Positions 18,430 through 28,122 are shown, counted from the first letter of the stretch. The stretch is DNA of 64,000 bases from Deltaproteobacteria bacterium (GCA_016713535.1 JADJOY010000025.1:1-64000); one strand, 5' to 3'. Numbers and translations: made by a program. Notes: a model not told the origin generated them from the letters alone.

Positions 18430-20073
18430 TCACTCGGGCGTGTCGCGCGGAAGGTCGAAGCGCGCGAAGAGCCGCCCCACCCACCAGGTGATCGGCGCCG
18501 CCACGATCGCGAACCCGAGCCCCGCGCCGAGCCCCGCGGCCACCGGGCTCGGCCACACGAAGGCGTAGAACAGCGCTCCGAGCCCGCCGCCGATCGCGCC
18601 CGAGAGCGCGAGCGCCGGCATCTTGACCAGCATGATCCCCATGCGGTCGATCATGCGAAAGCCGCCGGTGTCCTTCAGCTCGAAGCGCTGCGGCATGAGC
18701 AGGAAGAGCGCGTTGTCGAGGGCGATGTGGACACCGTTGAACGGCACGATCGCGAGCCCCACCGCGAGCCACCAGCTCGGCGCCACCAGACCCGACGTGG
18801 CGATCACCACGCCCAGCACCACGAGATGCACGGCGCTGAAGATCAGCACCGTCGGCACGAGCTGCCCGAGCGCCACCGCGGTGGGCGCGAGCGGCAGCGT
18901 CTTGAGGAGCGCGAGGCGATCGAGGTCGCGCCGGAAGTCGAACGGGAACTGCTGCGTCACGCTCAGGGTGGCGAACAGCACGATGCCGATGGTGATCTTC
19001 CCAGCCGAGGTGTCGGCGAGCGCCGCATCGCCGCGCACCAGCACCACCGGCAGGAGCGCGGTGAGCATCATCACCGCCATGGCGGTCGCGAGCCCACGCG
19101 CGTTGCGGAGCGCCTCCATCGCCTGGCGCCACGCGATCGGTCCCACCCCGCCGAGGCGCGGCGGCGCGGGTAACCGGACGCGTGCGCTCACGGGCTTGGT
19201 GCTCGAGTACACGCCTCCCCCGGCGCGCATCCGGGTGAGCCGCTCCTCCATCTCCTGGTTGACCCGCACCGCGCCTTCCTGGAAGGACACGTCGAGGCCG
19301 AGCATCGCCGCGAGCATCGCGCCGAGGATCGCGACGCAGACCGCGGCCCAGCGCGCCACGGCGGCGAGGTCGGCGGCGAGGAAGAGCTCCAGGAACGGGC
19401 GCGTGGGCGCGGTGAGGATCCGCGCCACGGGGGTGTGAGCGAGAGCCTCGACCGTGTCGCGCACGCTCCGTCCGCCCTCGATGCGGCTGTGTGAGGCGGC
19501 CTGGATCGCGAGGATCAGCGCCAGGATGACGAGCGGCGCGAGCACCGGGCTGCGCGTCTTCACCTGCACCGAGAGCGCGGAGAAGACCAGCACCGAGAGC
19601 TTCGCGACCCACTGCAGGAACACCACCGCCAGGTACACGGCGAGCGCGCCCGCCCACGGATCGGGCGCGTGGTGCGCCATGAAGAGGACCATCCACACCG
19701 ACGACAGCGCGGCCACGCCGAGGCGCGCCACGACGTTGTAGAGCACCAGCTCGCGGCGTGGGATCGGCGCCGGGAAGAGAAAGTCGATCTCGGCGGGACG
19801 GAAGTGCAGCCCGTAGCCGACCACCACGCCGAGCAGCGCGAACACCGCGAGCGCGAGCGGTCCCCACATCCGGTAGCCGGCGGCCATCGCACGCGCGGCC
19901 TCGGCGCGGTGCGGCGAGGCGAACTCCATCACCTGTGGCACGAGCAGCATCGCGAACGCGACCACCGCCAGCGCCGACAGCACCTTGCGACGGGCGCCGC
20001 GGGTGCGACGCGCGAGGTGACGGAGCTTGCGCCGCGGCCCCTGCCGGAGCAGGTAGACGAGGCCGCGATTCAC
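18430..20073 (-). CDS. ABC-2-type exporter permease, large multi-pass protein
   Basis: 547 residues with about a dozen hydrophobic segments in two clusters: residues ~30-220 (such as MWGPLALAVFALLGVVVGYG) and ~330-540 (such as LGAGLGFAIVAAPITWWVG), separated by a soluble loop around EEMEERLTRMRAGGG. FLFPAPIPRRELVLYN and LLKTLPLAPTAVALGQLVPT are motifs of the putative ABC exporter permeases. Its ATG overlaps the stop of the ATPase gene (20070-20073), so the two make one transporter. Cargo unknown. Confidence 0.85.
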   Translation of the reverse strand: MNRGLVYLLRQGPRRKLRHLARRTRGARRKVLSALAVVAFAMLLVPQVMEFASPHRAEAARAMAAGYRMWGPLALAVFALLGVVVGYGLHFRPAEIDFLFPAPIPRRELVLYNVVARLGVAALSSVWMVLFMAHHAPDPWAGALAVYLAVVFLQWVAKLSVLVFSALSVQVKTRSPVLAPLVILALILAIQAASHSRIEGGRSVRDTVEALAHTPVARILTAPTRPFLELFLAADLAAVARWAAVCVAILGAMLAAMLGLDVSFQEGAVRVNQEMEERLTRMRAGGGVYSSTKPVSARVRLPAPPRLGGVGPIAWRQAMEALRNARGLATAMAVMMLTALLPVVLVRGDAALADTSAGKITIGIVLFATLSVTQQFPFDFRRDLDRLALLKTLPLAPTAVALGQLVPTVLIFSAVHLVVLGVVIATSGLVAPSWWLAVGLAIVPFNGVHIALDNALFLLMPQRFELKDTGGFRMIDRMGIMLVKMPALALSGAIGGGLGALFYAFVWPSPVAAGLGAGLGFAIVAAPITWWVGRLFARFDLPRDTPE

Positions 20074-20807
20074 GCGCCGACCGCGCCGCGCTCGGTGGCG
20101 TGGAAGAAGATCTCCTCGAGCGTGGCGTCGCCGCGCAGACCCTCGAGCTGCGCCAGGATCTCGTCACGCGAGCCGAAGAAGAGCCGCTTCCCGCTCACCA
20201 GGATCAGGTAGCGCGTGCACAGCGACTCGAGCTGCGCCAGCAGGTGCGAGCTCACCACCACCGCGGCGCCGCTCGCGGCGCGCTCGCGCAGCACCTCGTA
20301 GAGCGAGCGGATGCCGCGCGGGTCGAGGCCGGTCATCGGCTCGTCGAGCAGCAGCGCCTCGGGATCGTGGAGCAGCGCGCACACCGTCGCGACCTTCTGG
20401 CGCATGCCGCGCGAGAGCTCGTCGGCGAGGGTGTCGGCGCGATCCCCGAGGTCGAAGCGCGCGAGCAGCGCCCGGCCGGTGTCGTGCCAGTCGCGCACGC
20501 CGTAGACCTGCGCCGTGAACTCGAGGTGCTCCCACACGGTCAAGCTCGCGAAGAGGTGCGGATCGTCGGGGATCCACGCGAGCCGGCTCTTGGCCGCGAT
20601 CGGCGCGCCGACGATGTCGTGGCCGGCGACCGTGATGGTGCCGCGCGTGGGCGGCAGGATCCCCGCGATCGCGCGCAGGGTGGTGGTCTTCCCCGCACCG
20701 TTGGGGCCGAGGAGCCCGAGGACCTCGCCGGGCCGGACCTCGAACGAGAGGTCGTCGACCGCCACGCGGCGATCGTAGACCTTGGTGAGATGCTCGACCC
20801 GGATCAT
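20070..20807 (-). CDS. ABC transporter ATP-binding protein
   Basis: 245 residues. Walker A GLLGPNGAGKTTTLRAIAG, signature LSRGMRQKVATVCALL (an SRGMRQ-type signature common in ABC-2 exporters), Walker B ALLLDEPMTGLDP and switch His in VVSSHLLAQLE. Drives the permease encoded downstream in a 4-base overlap. ATG 20807 is chosen because MIRVEHLTKVYDRRVAVDDL is the normal beginning of the fold; the frame is open far upstream only because it runs through stop-poor repeats. Confidence 0.93.
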   Translation of the reverse strand: MIRVEHLTKVYDRRVAVDDLSFEVRPGEVLGLLGPNGAGKTTTLRAIAGILPPTRGTITVAGHDIVGAPIAAKSRLAWIPDDPHLFASLTVWEHLEFTAQVYGVRDWHDTGRALLARFDLGDRADTLADELSRGMRQKVATVCALLHDPEALLLDEPMTGLDPRGIRSLYEVLRERAASGAAVVVSSHLLAQLESLCTRYLILVSGKRLFFGSRDEILAQLEGLRGDATLEEIFFHATERGAVGA

Positions 20808-20885
20808 GGCCGCGGCGCAGCATAGTCGCGGGCCGCGTGACGCGCCGATCGGGCGCGGCGGCCTCGCGGGTGCGGGAATCGACGA

Positions 20886-21596
20886 GGGAGCGACGCGTGC
20901 CCCTCCCCCCGATCGGGACCAACCGGCTGGAGGGCCGCGCTCCGTCGCGGCCGGTGATCGATCGCGACGCCCCCGGCGCGCCGGAGGCGCGCCCTCCAGA
21001 CCTCCATTCAGGCATCGACGCCATCGGGAACGCCCACGCCTCGTCGTAGCGCCGGGCACGCGACGCGTGCCCCTCCCGGCGCCGCGCGCAGGGCGGGGAG
21101 TGTCGGGGAGGGCGGGAGCCCTCCCGACCACGCGATCGATCGTGGGCGAACAGCGATCTGCGCCCGCAGCGGTGCCCACACCTCCTCGTATCGCCGGGCA
21201 CGCGGCGCGTGCCCCTCCCCCCGATCGGGACCAACCGGCTGGAGGGCCGCGCTCCGTCGCGGCCGGTGATCGATCGCGACGCCCCCGGCGCGCCGGAGGC
21301 GCGCCCTCCAGACCTCCATTCAGGCATCGACGCCATCGGGAACGCCCACACCTCCTCGTATCGCCGGGCACGCGACGCGTGCCCCTCCCTCGATCGGAAC
21401 CAACCGGCTGGAGGGCCGGCCCCGGTCGCGGCCGGTGATCGATCGCGACGGCCCGGCCCGCCGGAGGCGGGCCCTCCAGACCCGGCCGTTCAGGCATCGA
21501 CGCCATCGGGAACGCCCGCGCCTCGTCGTAGCGCCGGGCACGGCGGCGGCCCGAGGCGGGCGCGCGCGCCGGGCACGCGACGCGTGCCCCTCCGCG
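20886..21596. repeat. Tandem palindromic array C (about four units)
   Basis: Fills most of the 800-base gap 20808-21608. Four units of roughly 145-175 bases combine the modules GGAGGGCCGCGCTCCGTCGC, GCGCGCCGGAGGCGCGCCCT and GGGCACGCGACGCGTGCCCC. The locus-specific spacer core CAGGCATCGACGCCATCGGG starts at about 21009, 21321 and 21491; a variant unit (about 21070-21205) lies between the first two. No gene is credible here: open frames on both strands encode only Arg/Pro/Ala-rich repeats. Confidence 0.85.
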
Positions 21597-21608
21597 GTGA
21601 CGCCGCGG

Positions 21609-22361
21609 TCACTCGCCTTCGCGCGGATCGGCGACGCGGTCGAGGATCATGATCTTCTGCCAGATCTTCCGCGACAGCCCCGCGGTCAGGTTCTCGATCT
21701 CGTTGACCGCCGCGAGCAGCACGCCGTCGCCAAAGTCCTGGGCATAGAGCGCGGCCACCTTGCTGGTCACCGAGAGCAGCTCGCTGCAGTAGTCGAGGTA
21801 GCGCGCGAGCTCGACCCGGGTCAGCGCGACCTTGGGAGAGGACGGGGTGTCGACCCGCCCTTCCTGCACCCGGTCGGGGTCCTTGGTGAGCTGATGCATG
21901 TCGACGATGTGCGCGAGGCTGCGCAGCTCGTCGATCCAGTCGAGCGCCCGCGCGCGCTTGCGGCGCGCCTCCAGGCTGGTCACGAAGAACACCGCGATGC
22001 CGATGAACACCACGTCGTTCACGCCCGACTCGAGGAGCTGCACCAGCTCCTGGAAGCTCGCCACCTTGTTCGGCAGCCCGACGCGGACGAGCGTCGAGGC
22101 CACCACCGTGAGCAGCGCGGTCACGAGCACCGCCGCGACGATGCGCAGCCCCCAGTTGGGGCGCCTGAGCCACTCGGTGCGCGCCGCGCTCTCGCGCGTG
22201 ATCGCGTGCAGCTCCTCGGCGATCTTCGCCAGCCCGGAGCCGGGGAATCGCTCGCGGATGCGACGCGCGAGGACCGCGGCGGTGTCGACCACCTTGAGCG
22301 CGTCGATGCGACGCAAGGTCGCGCGCTCGGACGCAGCGGCAGCGCCGTCGGAGCCGGTCAC
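21609..22361 (-). CDS. Membrane protein with two TM segments, unknown function
   Basis: 250 residues from a GTG overlapping the queE stop (GTGA, 22358-22361). Helical N-terminal region, then two membrane segments: LRIVAAVLVTALLTVVAST and DVVFIGIAVFFVTSLEARRK. A charged helical cytoplasmic C-terminus follows (LDWIDELRSLAHIVDMHQLT ... LARYLDYCSELLSVTSKVAA). No family recognised with confidence. Overlap with queE suggests co-transcription, not necessarily shared function. Confidence 0.75.
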   Translation of the reverse strand: MTGSDGAAAASERATLRRIDALKVVDTAAVLARRIRERFPGSGLAKIAEELHAITRESAARTEWLRRPNWGLRIVAAVLVTALLTVVASTLVRVGLPNKVASFQELVQLLESGVNDVVFIGIAVFFVTSLEARRKRARALDWIDELRSLAHIVDMHQLTKDPDRVQEGRVDTPSSPKVALTRVELARYLDYCSELLSVTSKVAALYAQDFGDGVLLAAVNEIENLTAGLSRKIWQKIMILDRVADPREGE

Positions 22362-23023
22362 GGGATGCCGAGGTACTTGTGGGTCTGGACCGAGAGGCGC
22401 CAGCGCGGATGCGCGCGACAGTAGCGCATCGCCGCGTCGAGGTTCACGTCGTAGTCCACGCCGTCCTTGGGCTGGAGGAAGAAGCACTCGAAGTCGAGGC
22501 CCTCGAACGAAGTGGGATCGAGCCCCTGCGGCCACACCAGCTTGAGCTCGTGGCCGCGCGTCACCGCGAGCGCGCCATCGCCCTTGGGACTCACGGTCAC
22601 CCAGTCGATTCCCTCCGGCAGCACGACGGTGCCGTTGGTCTCGACCGCCACCACCAGCCCCGCGGCGTGGCACGCCTCGACGAGTTCGGCGCGGAGCTGC
22701 AGCCCTGGCTCACCGCCGGTGAACACCACGTACGGCGCCTCGCTCGCGGCGCGGGCTCGCGGGTCGGCGTCCCAGCACGCGCGCACGGCGCGCGCCAGCG
22801 CCACGGGAGAAGCGAAGGTGCCGCCGCCCGGCCCGTCGGTGCCGACGAAGTCGGTGTCGCAGAAGTCGCAGGTCGCGACGGCGCGGTCGCTCTCGCGCCC
22901 CGTCCACAGGTTGCAGCCCGCGAAGCGGCAGAACACCGCCGCGCGTCCGGTGTGCGCGCCTTCGCCCTGGAGGGTGAAGTAGATCTCCTTCACCGCGAAG
23001 GGCTTGGGAGTGAGCGCACTCAT
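22358..23023 (-). CDS. queE: 7-carboxy-7-deazaguanine synthase (radical SAM)
   Basis: Radical SAM enzyme converting 6-carboxytetrahydropterin to 7-carboxy-7-deazaguanine for queuosine or other 7-deazapurines. 221 residues. The start KEIYFTLQGEGAHTGRAAVF is diagnostic; the cluster-binding cysteines follow QueE spacing Cys37-x14-Cys52-x2-Cys55 in CNLWTGRESDRAVATCDFCD. YVVFTGGEPGLQ is the SAM-binding GGE motif, and VETNGT with VSPKGD are further family motifs. The other queuosine genes are not in the window. Confidence 0.94.
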   Translation of the reverse strand: MSALTPKPFAVKEIYFTLQGEGAHTGRAAVFCRFAGCNLWTGRESDRAVATCDFCDTDFVGTDGPGGGTFASPVALARAVRACWDADPRARAASEAPYVVFTGGEPGLQLRAELVEACHAAGLVVAVETNGTVVLPEGIDWVTVSPKGDGALAVTRGHELKLVWPQGLDPTSFEGLDFECFFLQPKDGVDYDVNLDAAMRYCRAHPRWRLSVQTHKYLGIP

Positions 23024-23058
23024 CGCGGCGGCTGCGAGGGACCGCAGCCCTCCACCCG

Positions 23059-24387
23059 TTACTCGCTGGTCACCGAGATACCGTCGATGAGGACGTGCGG
23101 CGCGCGCACCGTCCCGTCGGCGATCTCGCTCACCTCGCCGACCGCCACGATCGCCTGCAGCGCATCGAAGAAGTTCCCGGCGATCATGGTCTCGCGCACC
23201 GGCCGCCGCGTGCCGTCCGGCAGGTGGAGGTGGCTCGATTTGGCGATGCCCGAGAAGTCGCCGCTCGACGGCGTCACGTTGCCGCTGAAGCGGTGCACCG
23301 CGAGGATCGGCTTCTCCCCGCGGGTGAGCTCGTCGAGGCTCGCGAAGCCGGGCTCGACCACCGCCGCATGGAAGTCGAGGCCGGCGTGGCCGGTGAGCGG
23401 ACGCCCGCGGCGCTTCGCCGAGTAGGCGTTCTCGAGGTGCGTGACGAGCCGTCCCGCGCGCACCAGATCGACCGGCTGCGTGGGCACCCCTTCGTCGTCG
23501 AAGGGAGTCGCGCCGGCGAGGGCCAGGTCGCTCGGATCGTCGCGGACCGTGAGCAGCGAGCTCGCGATGGCCGTGTCGCGGCGGTCGTCGCCGAACGACG
23601 ACTTCTCGTAGAGCACCTGCAGGCCCGAGAGATGGAACTCGAGCGGCTCGAGGAGGATCTCCGCGACCGCGCGCGGCGTGAGCAGCACCCGGCCCTTGTA
23701 GCTCGCCGCGGGCGCGGCGCCGAACGTCGAGAGCACGTCGGTGGCGAGGCGCCGCCCGTCGGTCTCGATCCGCTCCTCGACGCCGCCGAGAGCGAACGAG
23801 CCACCGCTCGCGTAGTCGAAGCTCGTCACCTCGTCGCCGTCGATGGCCTCGATGAGCGCGGTCCAGCCGAGGTGCGTCCAGGTGTCGGTGGCGCGAATGC
23901 CGTAGGTGTTGGCGATGAAGATCTCGCCGCTCTCCCACGAAACCGAGCCGTCGTCGACCGACACCCGCGGGTCCGCGCTGAGCGCGCGCAGGTAGCGCTC
24001 CGCGAGCTTGGTCAGGCCGGCGGCGTCGAGCGCCGCCAGCGCGGGATCGAAGCGCCGCGTGTTGGGCCGGAACGCGCGTGCGGCCGGCATGGTGAGGTGC
24101 TCGTCGGGGGGCGCGAAGCGCGCCAGCTCGAGCGCCGCCTGCACCGCCTCGCGCAGATCGGCCTCCGAGGTGGAGTTGGTCTGCACCGCGCCGAGGCGAT
24201 GGTCCTTGTGGATGCGGATCGAGAGGCGCGTCTCGGCGCCCGCGCTCGCGAGATGGAGCTCGCCGCGCTCGAAGCCGATCTTGCGCTCCGACTCGCGCTC
24301 GGCGCGGACCTGCACCTCGTCGGCGCCCGCGCCCTGGGCGAGCTCGAGGAGCCGCTCGGCGGTGGCGGCGAGATCGAGATCGCTCAT
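23059..24387 (-). CDS. tldE: TldE/PmbA-type subunit, U62 family (first copy)
   Basis: 442 residues. N-terminal TldD/E fold with AGADEVQVRAERESERKIGF and ETRLSIRIHKDHRLGAVQTN; the C-terminal half has VLLTPRAVAEILLEPL, SSFGDDRRDT, FDDEGVPTQPVDLV and FSGNVTPSSGDFSGIAKSSH. It lacks HExxxH, as TldE subunits do; TldE pairs with TldD to form the active protease that trims unfolded peptides, such as microcin or other RiPP precursors and CcdA in E. coli. Seven bases after tldD, so clearly one operon. Confidence 0.9.
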   Translation of the reverse strand: MSDLDLAATAERLLELAQGAGADEVQVRAERESERKIGFERGELHLASAGAETRLSIRIHKDHRLGAVQTNSTSEADLREAVQAALELARFAPPDEHLTMPAARAFRPNTRRFDPALAALDAAGLTKLAERYLRALSADPRVSVDDGSVSWESGEIFIANTYGIRATDTWTHLGWTALIEAIDGDEVTSFDYASGGSFALGGVEERIETDGRRLATDVLSTFGAAPAASYKGRVLLTPRAVAEILLEPLEFHLSGLQVLYEKSSFGDDRRDTAIASSLLTVRDDPSDLALAGATPFDDEGVPTQPVDLVRAGRLVTHLENAYSAKRRGRPLTGHAGLDFHAAVVEPGFASLDELTRGEKPILAVHRFSGNVTPSSGDFSGIAKSSHLHLPDGTRRPVRETMIAGNFFDALQAIVAVGEVSEIADGTVRAPHVLIDGISVTSE

Positions 24388-24394
24388 CGGGGGC

Positions 24395-25786
24395 TCACCC
24401 TTGGACTCCGCCCAGCATCAGCTTGCAGCGCAGATACGGCCCACCCGCGTCCACCTTCGCGAGCTGGCCCTTGCCACAGTGCCCCGAGCCCAGGTCCCAG
24501 CGGAACTCCGAGCTCACGGCGTCGACGCTGCCGAGCACCTCGAACGCCATCCCGGAGAGCGTCACCTCGCGGTGGAGCTTGCCGAGCTTGCCGTTCTTGA
24601 TCTCCCACGCCTCGCCCGCGCCGAACATGAACTCGCCGGTCGAGTCGGCCTGGCCCGAGCTGGGATTGTCGAGGAGGTAGCCGTCCTCGGTGGACGCGAT
24701 CATCTCCTCGAGGGTCGTGGTGCCGGGCTCGATGTAGGTGTTGCGCATGCGGATCAGCGGCTCGTCCGAGTACTCCCACGCGCGCCCGTTGCCGGTCGGC
24801 GCCACCCCGAAGTGGGCGGCGCTCTCGCGGTTGTGGAGATACGAGACCAGGCGCCCGTCGCGGATGATCTCGACGCGCCGCGTGGGTACGCCCTCGTCGT
24901 CGAACGGCAGCGAGCCGCCCGCGCCGACCGCGTGCTCGGAGTGGCCGGAGTCGCAGAGCGTGACCAGCTCCGACGCGACCCGCTCGCCGATCTTGCCGTT
25001 CGCCACCGAGCCCGCGAGCACCAGGTCCGCCTCCACGGTGTGGCCGATCGCCTCGTGGGTGAGCAGGCCCACGATGGAGGGTGCCAGGATCACGGTCTTC
25101 ACTCCGCCCTGGACGTGGGGCGCATCGAGCAGCTCGACGGCGCGCGCCGCGGTGCGCTCGGTGATCGCCACCGCGTTCGGGTGGTGGAACAAGCACTGCC
25201 AGCCGCCGGTGACGCCCACCGCGTTGGCGCACACCACCTGGCTGCCGTCCTTCTCGGCGAAGGCGCGCACCGAGACCTCCGGGCGCACCAGCCGGTACGA
25301 CGCCGCGGCGCCGTCGGTGGTGACGATGGTCTTCTCCTCGAAGACCTCGGTGTAGCGCGCGGCGGCGGTGTGGACGCGGCTCGAAGCCGCCAGCGTGGCC
25401 TTCTCGAGCTCGACCGTGCGCGAGAGCTTGTCGCCGATCGAGAGCGCGAGGAGCTCCTCGTAACCCTCGCCGACGTGGTCGGCGCTCGCGAGCTCGGTCG
25501 CCGGGAGCGGCTCGACCTTGCGGGCGCCGGCCCGCGCCAGTGCGCGCGCGGACTCGATCGCCTGCTCGACCGCGTTGCGGATCGCGGCGCGCTCGGGCGT
25601 GGATGTGGACGCGAAGCCCCACGCGCCGTCCACCAGCGCGCGTACCCCCACTCCCGCGCGGGTGCGGTGGCTCGCCTCCTCCACCCGCCCCTTCTGCACC
25701 GAGAACAGGTTGTGGACGCGGCGGTGGTAGCGCAGCTCCAGGAAGGCCGGGCTCATCGAGGCGATCGACTGTAGAAGATCTTTCAT
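24395..25786 (-). CDS. tldD: TldD-type metalloprotease subunit, U62 family (first copy)
   Basis: 463 residues. The zinc-binding HExxxH is present as LLTHEAIGHTVEADLVL, and the third-ligand Cys lies in GSGHCGKGQL near the C-terminus. FDDEGVPTRRVEIIRDG and NTYIEPGTTTLEEMI are also typical. With the downstream TldE it would make the heterodimeric peptidase that degrades short unstructured peptides. The ATG at 25786 is chosen because MKDLLQSIASMSPAFLELRY fits the family; the open frame upstream runs over repeat DNA and the antisense of other sequence. Confidence 0.92.
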   Translation of the reverse strand: MKDLLQSIASMSPAFLELRYHRRVHNLFSVQKGRVEEASHRTRAGVGVRALVDGAWGFASTSTPERAAIRNAVEQAIESARALARAGARKVEPLPATELASADHVGEGYEELLALSIGDKLSRTVELEKATLAASSRVHTAAARYTEVFEEKTIVTTDGAAASYRLVRPEVSVRAFAEKDGSQVVCANAVGVTGGWQCLFHHPNAVAITERTAARAVELLDAPHVQGGVKTVILAPSIVGLLTHEAIGHTVEADLVLAGSVANGKIGERVASELVTLCDSGHSEHAVGAGGSLPFDDEGVPTRRVEIIRDGRLVSYLHNRESAAHFGVAPTGNGRAWEYSDEPLIRMRNTYIEPGTTTLEEMIASTEDGYLLDNPSSGQADSTGEFMFGAGEAWEIKNGKLGKLHREVTLSGMAFEVLGSVDAVSSEFRWDLGSGHCGKGQLAKVDAGGPYLRCKLMLGGVQG

Positions 25787-25864
25787 GACGCCTACTTTGG
25801 GCGCGCGTTCGACCGGCTCGGCCGGGCCCGCGCGGCACGGCGCAAGATAACCCGCCCGGCGCTT

Positions 25865-25925
25865 TGGCGGGGAAAGGCCACAGCGGCCGCGACGGAGCGC
25901 GGCCCTCCAGCAGATCGATCGCGAG
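25865..25925. repeat. Single palindromic repeat module
   Basis: In the 221-base gap between tldD and the ankyrin gene, GCGGCCGCGACGGAGCGCGG followed by CCCTCCAG (about 25879-25906) is the reverse-complement form of the GGAGGGCCGCG module. The remaining sequence shows no clear promoter. Confidence 0.6.
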
Positions 25926-26007
25926 CAGCCTTTGGGTGTCGCGGTCTCTCGCGACACCTTTGACCTCGCCTGACCCATCGAGGCACCGGTGGGCCTCCAT
26001 CCGCGGA

Positions 26008-28122
26008 TCAGCCGCGCGGCGCGCGCTGGCTGGCGGTGCGCACCAGGTCGACGATGGCGACGTCGCCGCGACGGATCGCAGCGTCGAGGACCGAGTCGCG
26101 GCGCAGGTTGCGCGCGAGCGGGTCGGCGCCGTAGCCGAGCAGCCGATCGACGAGGGCCACGGCGCCGCGCTTGTCGACGGCGCGGTGAAGCGCGGTCGAG
26201 CCCTCGGCGTCGTGCGCGTCGATCTCGACGCCGCCCTCGGCGAGCAGGTCGAGCACCTGCACCGCCGCCGCGAGCGAGTCGCGGTCGGAGGTGCCGCAGG
26301 TCTGCACCAGCACGTGGAGCGCCGTGCGTTGCTTGCGGTCGCGGGCGTCGACCTGCGCGCTGGCGCCGAGCAGCGTGCGCACCACGGCGGGGGAAGCGAG
26401 CCCGCGCATGAGCGGCGTCTCGCCGCGGCGATCGGTGGCGTCGGGGTCGGCGCCGTGGACCAAGAGGAGCTCGACCACTTCCGGGCAGCGCGCCGCGCAC
26501 GCCACGTGCAACACGCTGCCGCCGCGCGGCCCCTCCGCGACTCCCTGGTTCGGGTTCGCGCCACGGTCGAGCAGCGCGCGGATCACCTCGGCCATCGGAT
26601 CCTGGTCCCACGACGGGGGTCGCGGACGGGGATCGTCGAGCAAGCCGTGCGCCGCGGCCAGCACCAGCGGGGTGCGCTCCTCGGCGGTGCGCGCGTGCGG
26701 ATCCGCGCCCCACGCGAGCAGGGTCGCGGCGAGCGCTCCCTGCCCGGTGCGCAGCGCCTGGGTGAGCGCGGTCTCGCCCGAGTCGCTGGCGGCCGTCACG
26801 TCGGCGCCGCGCGCGAGCAGCCACCCGACCACGTCCACGCGCCCATCCGCCGCGGCCACCTGGAGCGCCGTGGCGCCGCTGATGTCGCGGGCGTCGAGGT
26901 GGACGCCGCGAGCGCCGAGGACGTCGAGGACCGGACCGGCGCGCGCCACGCCGAAGAGCGGCGTGCGCTCGAGCACGTCGAGCGCCTCCAGCTCGGCGCC
27001 GAGCGCGAGCAACCGCTCCGCGCTCGCCGCCCGGCCCCAGCGCGCCGCGACGTGCAGCGGCGTCTCGCCGCGCTGGTCGGCGGCGCTGAGCTGGGCGCCC
27101 CGCGCCGCGAGCAGGTCGATCACGTCGGGATCACTCGCCGGTCCACCCACCGCCTCGTGGAGTGGCGTCCGACCGCCCTCGTCCGTGGCGAACGGATCGG
27201 CGCCGCGGGCGAGGAGCAGCTCGGCGACCGGACGGTTGGTCATGGCGTGGTGGAGGGGCGAGCGCCCGGTCGCGTCGCGGGCGTCGAGCCGCGCGCCGTG
27301 GTCGAGCAGCAGCGAAACCGTCTCGATCGAGCCCCACGCCGCCGCGGCCATGAGCGGCGTGGTGCCGTCGGGATCCGGCGCGTTCGGGTCGGCGCGGCGC
27401 GCGAGGAGCGCGCGCACCAGCTCGAGGTGATCGCCCGCTGCCGCGTCGAGGAGCGCGGTGTGGCCGGCGCGATCGGGCAGGTTGACGCCGATGCCGCCGG
27501 CGAGCAGCCGCAGCACGATCTCGCTCTCGCCGGCCGCCGCCATCGCGGTGAGCAGGCTGCGGCCGTGACGCTCGGGGACGCGCGGGTTGGCGCCGAGGTC
27601 GAGGAGCAGCCGGACCGCGTCGAGGCTGTGGTGGGCCGCGGCGTAGCCGAGCGGCGTCACGCCCTCGTCATCGGGGAGATCGACCCGGGCGCCGAGCTCG
27701 GCGAGTGCCCGGATCACCTCGACGCGGTTGGTGGCGGCGGCGTGGTGGAGGGCGGTGGCGGTGCTCGCATCGCGGCGGTGGAGGTCGGCGCCGGCCGCGT
27801 GGAGGAGGTGAACGATCCGTGCCCGAGCGGCCTCGTCCGCTGGATCGAGCTCCTTCGCGCCATCGTCCTCACCGCCCAGGGCCGCCCACGCCACCGCCGG
27901 CCGCTCCGCAGCGCCCTTGGGATCGGGCTCGAAGCCCGCATCCAGCAACAGGCTGACGATCTCGGGCGCGCCGACCCGCGCGGCGAGCGCGAGCGGGTTG
28001 CCGAGCCCGGCGGGCCCCGGCGGCACCAGCCGTGGATCGCCGGCGCCCCCGACCCGCGCCAGCTCGCCGCGGACTCGCTCGACGTCGCGGCGTTGGATGG
28101 CAGCGAGGAGCGCGTCGACCAT
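26008..28122 (-). CDS. Large ankyrin-repeat protein (704 aa)
   Basis: Nearly the whole protein is ankyrin repeats of about 30-33 residues, some 17-18 by eye. Examples: TALHHAAATNRVEVIRALAE, TPLMAAAAWGSIETVSLLLD and TPLHVAARWGRAASAERLLA. One longer insertion falls at about residue 500 (DDPRPRPPSWDQDP). No signal peptide, membrane segment or enzymatic domain is visible, so it is probably a cytoplasmic scaffold or inhibitor. It follows the CDP-alcohol phosphatidyltransferase gene by 29 bases. Partner unknown. Confidence 0.92.
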   Translation of the reverse strand: MVDALLAAIQRRDVERVRGELARVGGAGDPRLVPPGPAGLGNPLALAARVGAPEIVSLLLDAGFEPDPKGAAERPAVAWAALGGEDDGAKELDPADEAARARIVHLLHAAGADLHRRDASTATALHHAAATNRVEVIRALAELGARVDLPDDEGVTPLGYAAAHHSLDAVRLLLDLGANPRVPERHGRSLLTAMAAAGESEIVLRLLAGGIGVNLPDRAGHTALLDAAAGDHLELVRALLARRADPNAPDPDGTTPLMAAAAWGSIETVSLLLDHGARLDARDATGRSPLHHAMTNRPVAELLLARGADPFATDEGGRTPLHEAVGGPASDPDVIDLLAARGAQLSAADQRGETPLHVAARWGRAASAERLLALGAELEALDVLERTPLFGVARAGPVLDVLGARGVHLDARDISGATALQVAAADGRVDVVGWLLARGADVTAASDSGETALTQALRTGQGALAATLLAWGADPHARTAEERTPLVLAAAHGLLDDPRPRPPSWDQDPMAEVIRALLDRGANPNQGVAEGPRGGSVLHVACAARCPEVVELLLVHGADPDATDRRGETPLMRGLASPAVVRTLLGASAQVDARDRKQRTALHVLVQTCGTSDRDSLAAAVQVLDLLAEGGVEIDAHDAEGSTALHRAVDKRGAVALVDRLLGYGADPLARNLRRDSVLDAAIRRGDVAIVDLVRTASQRAPRG

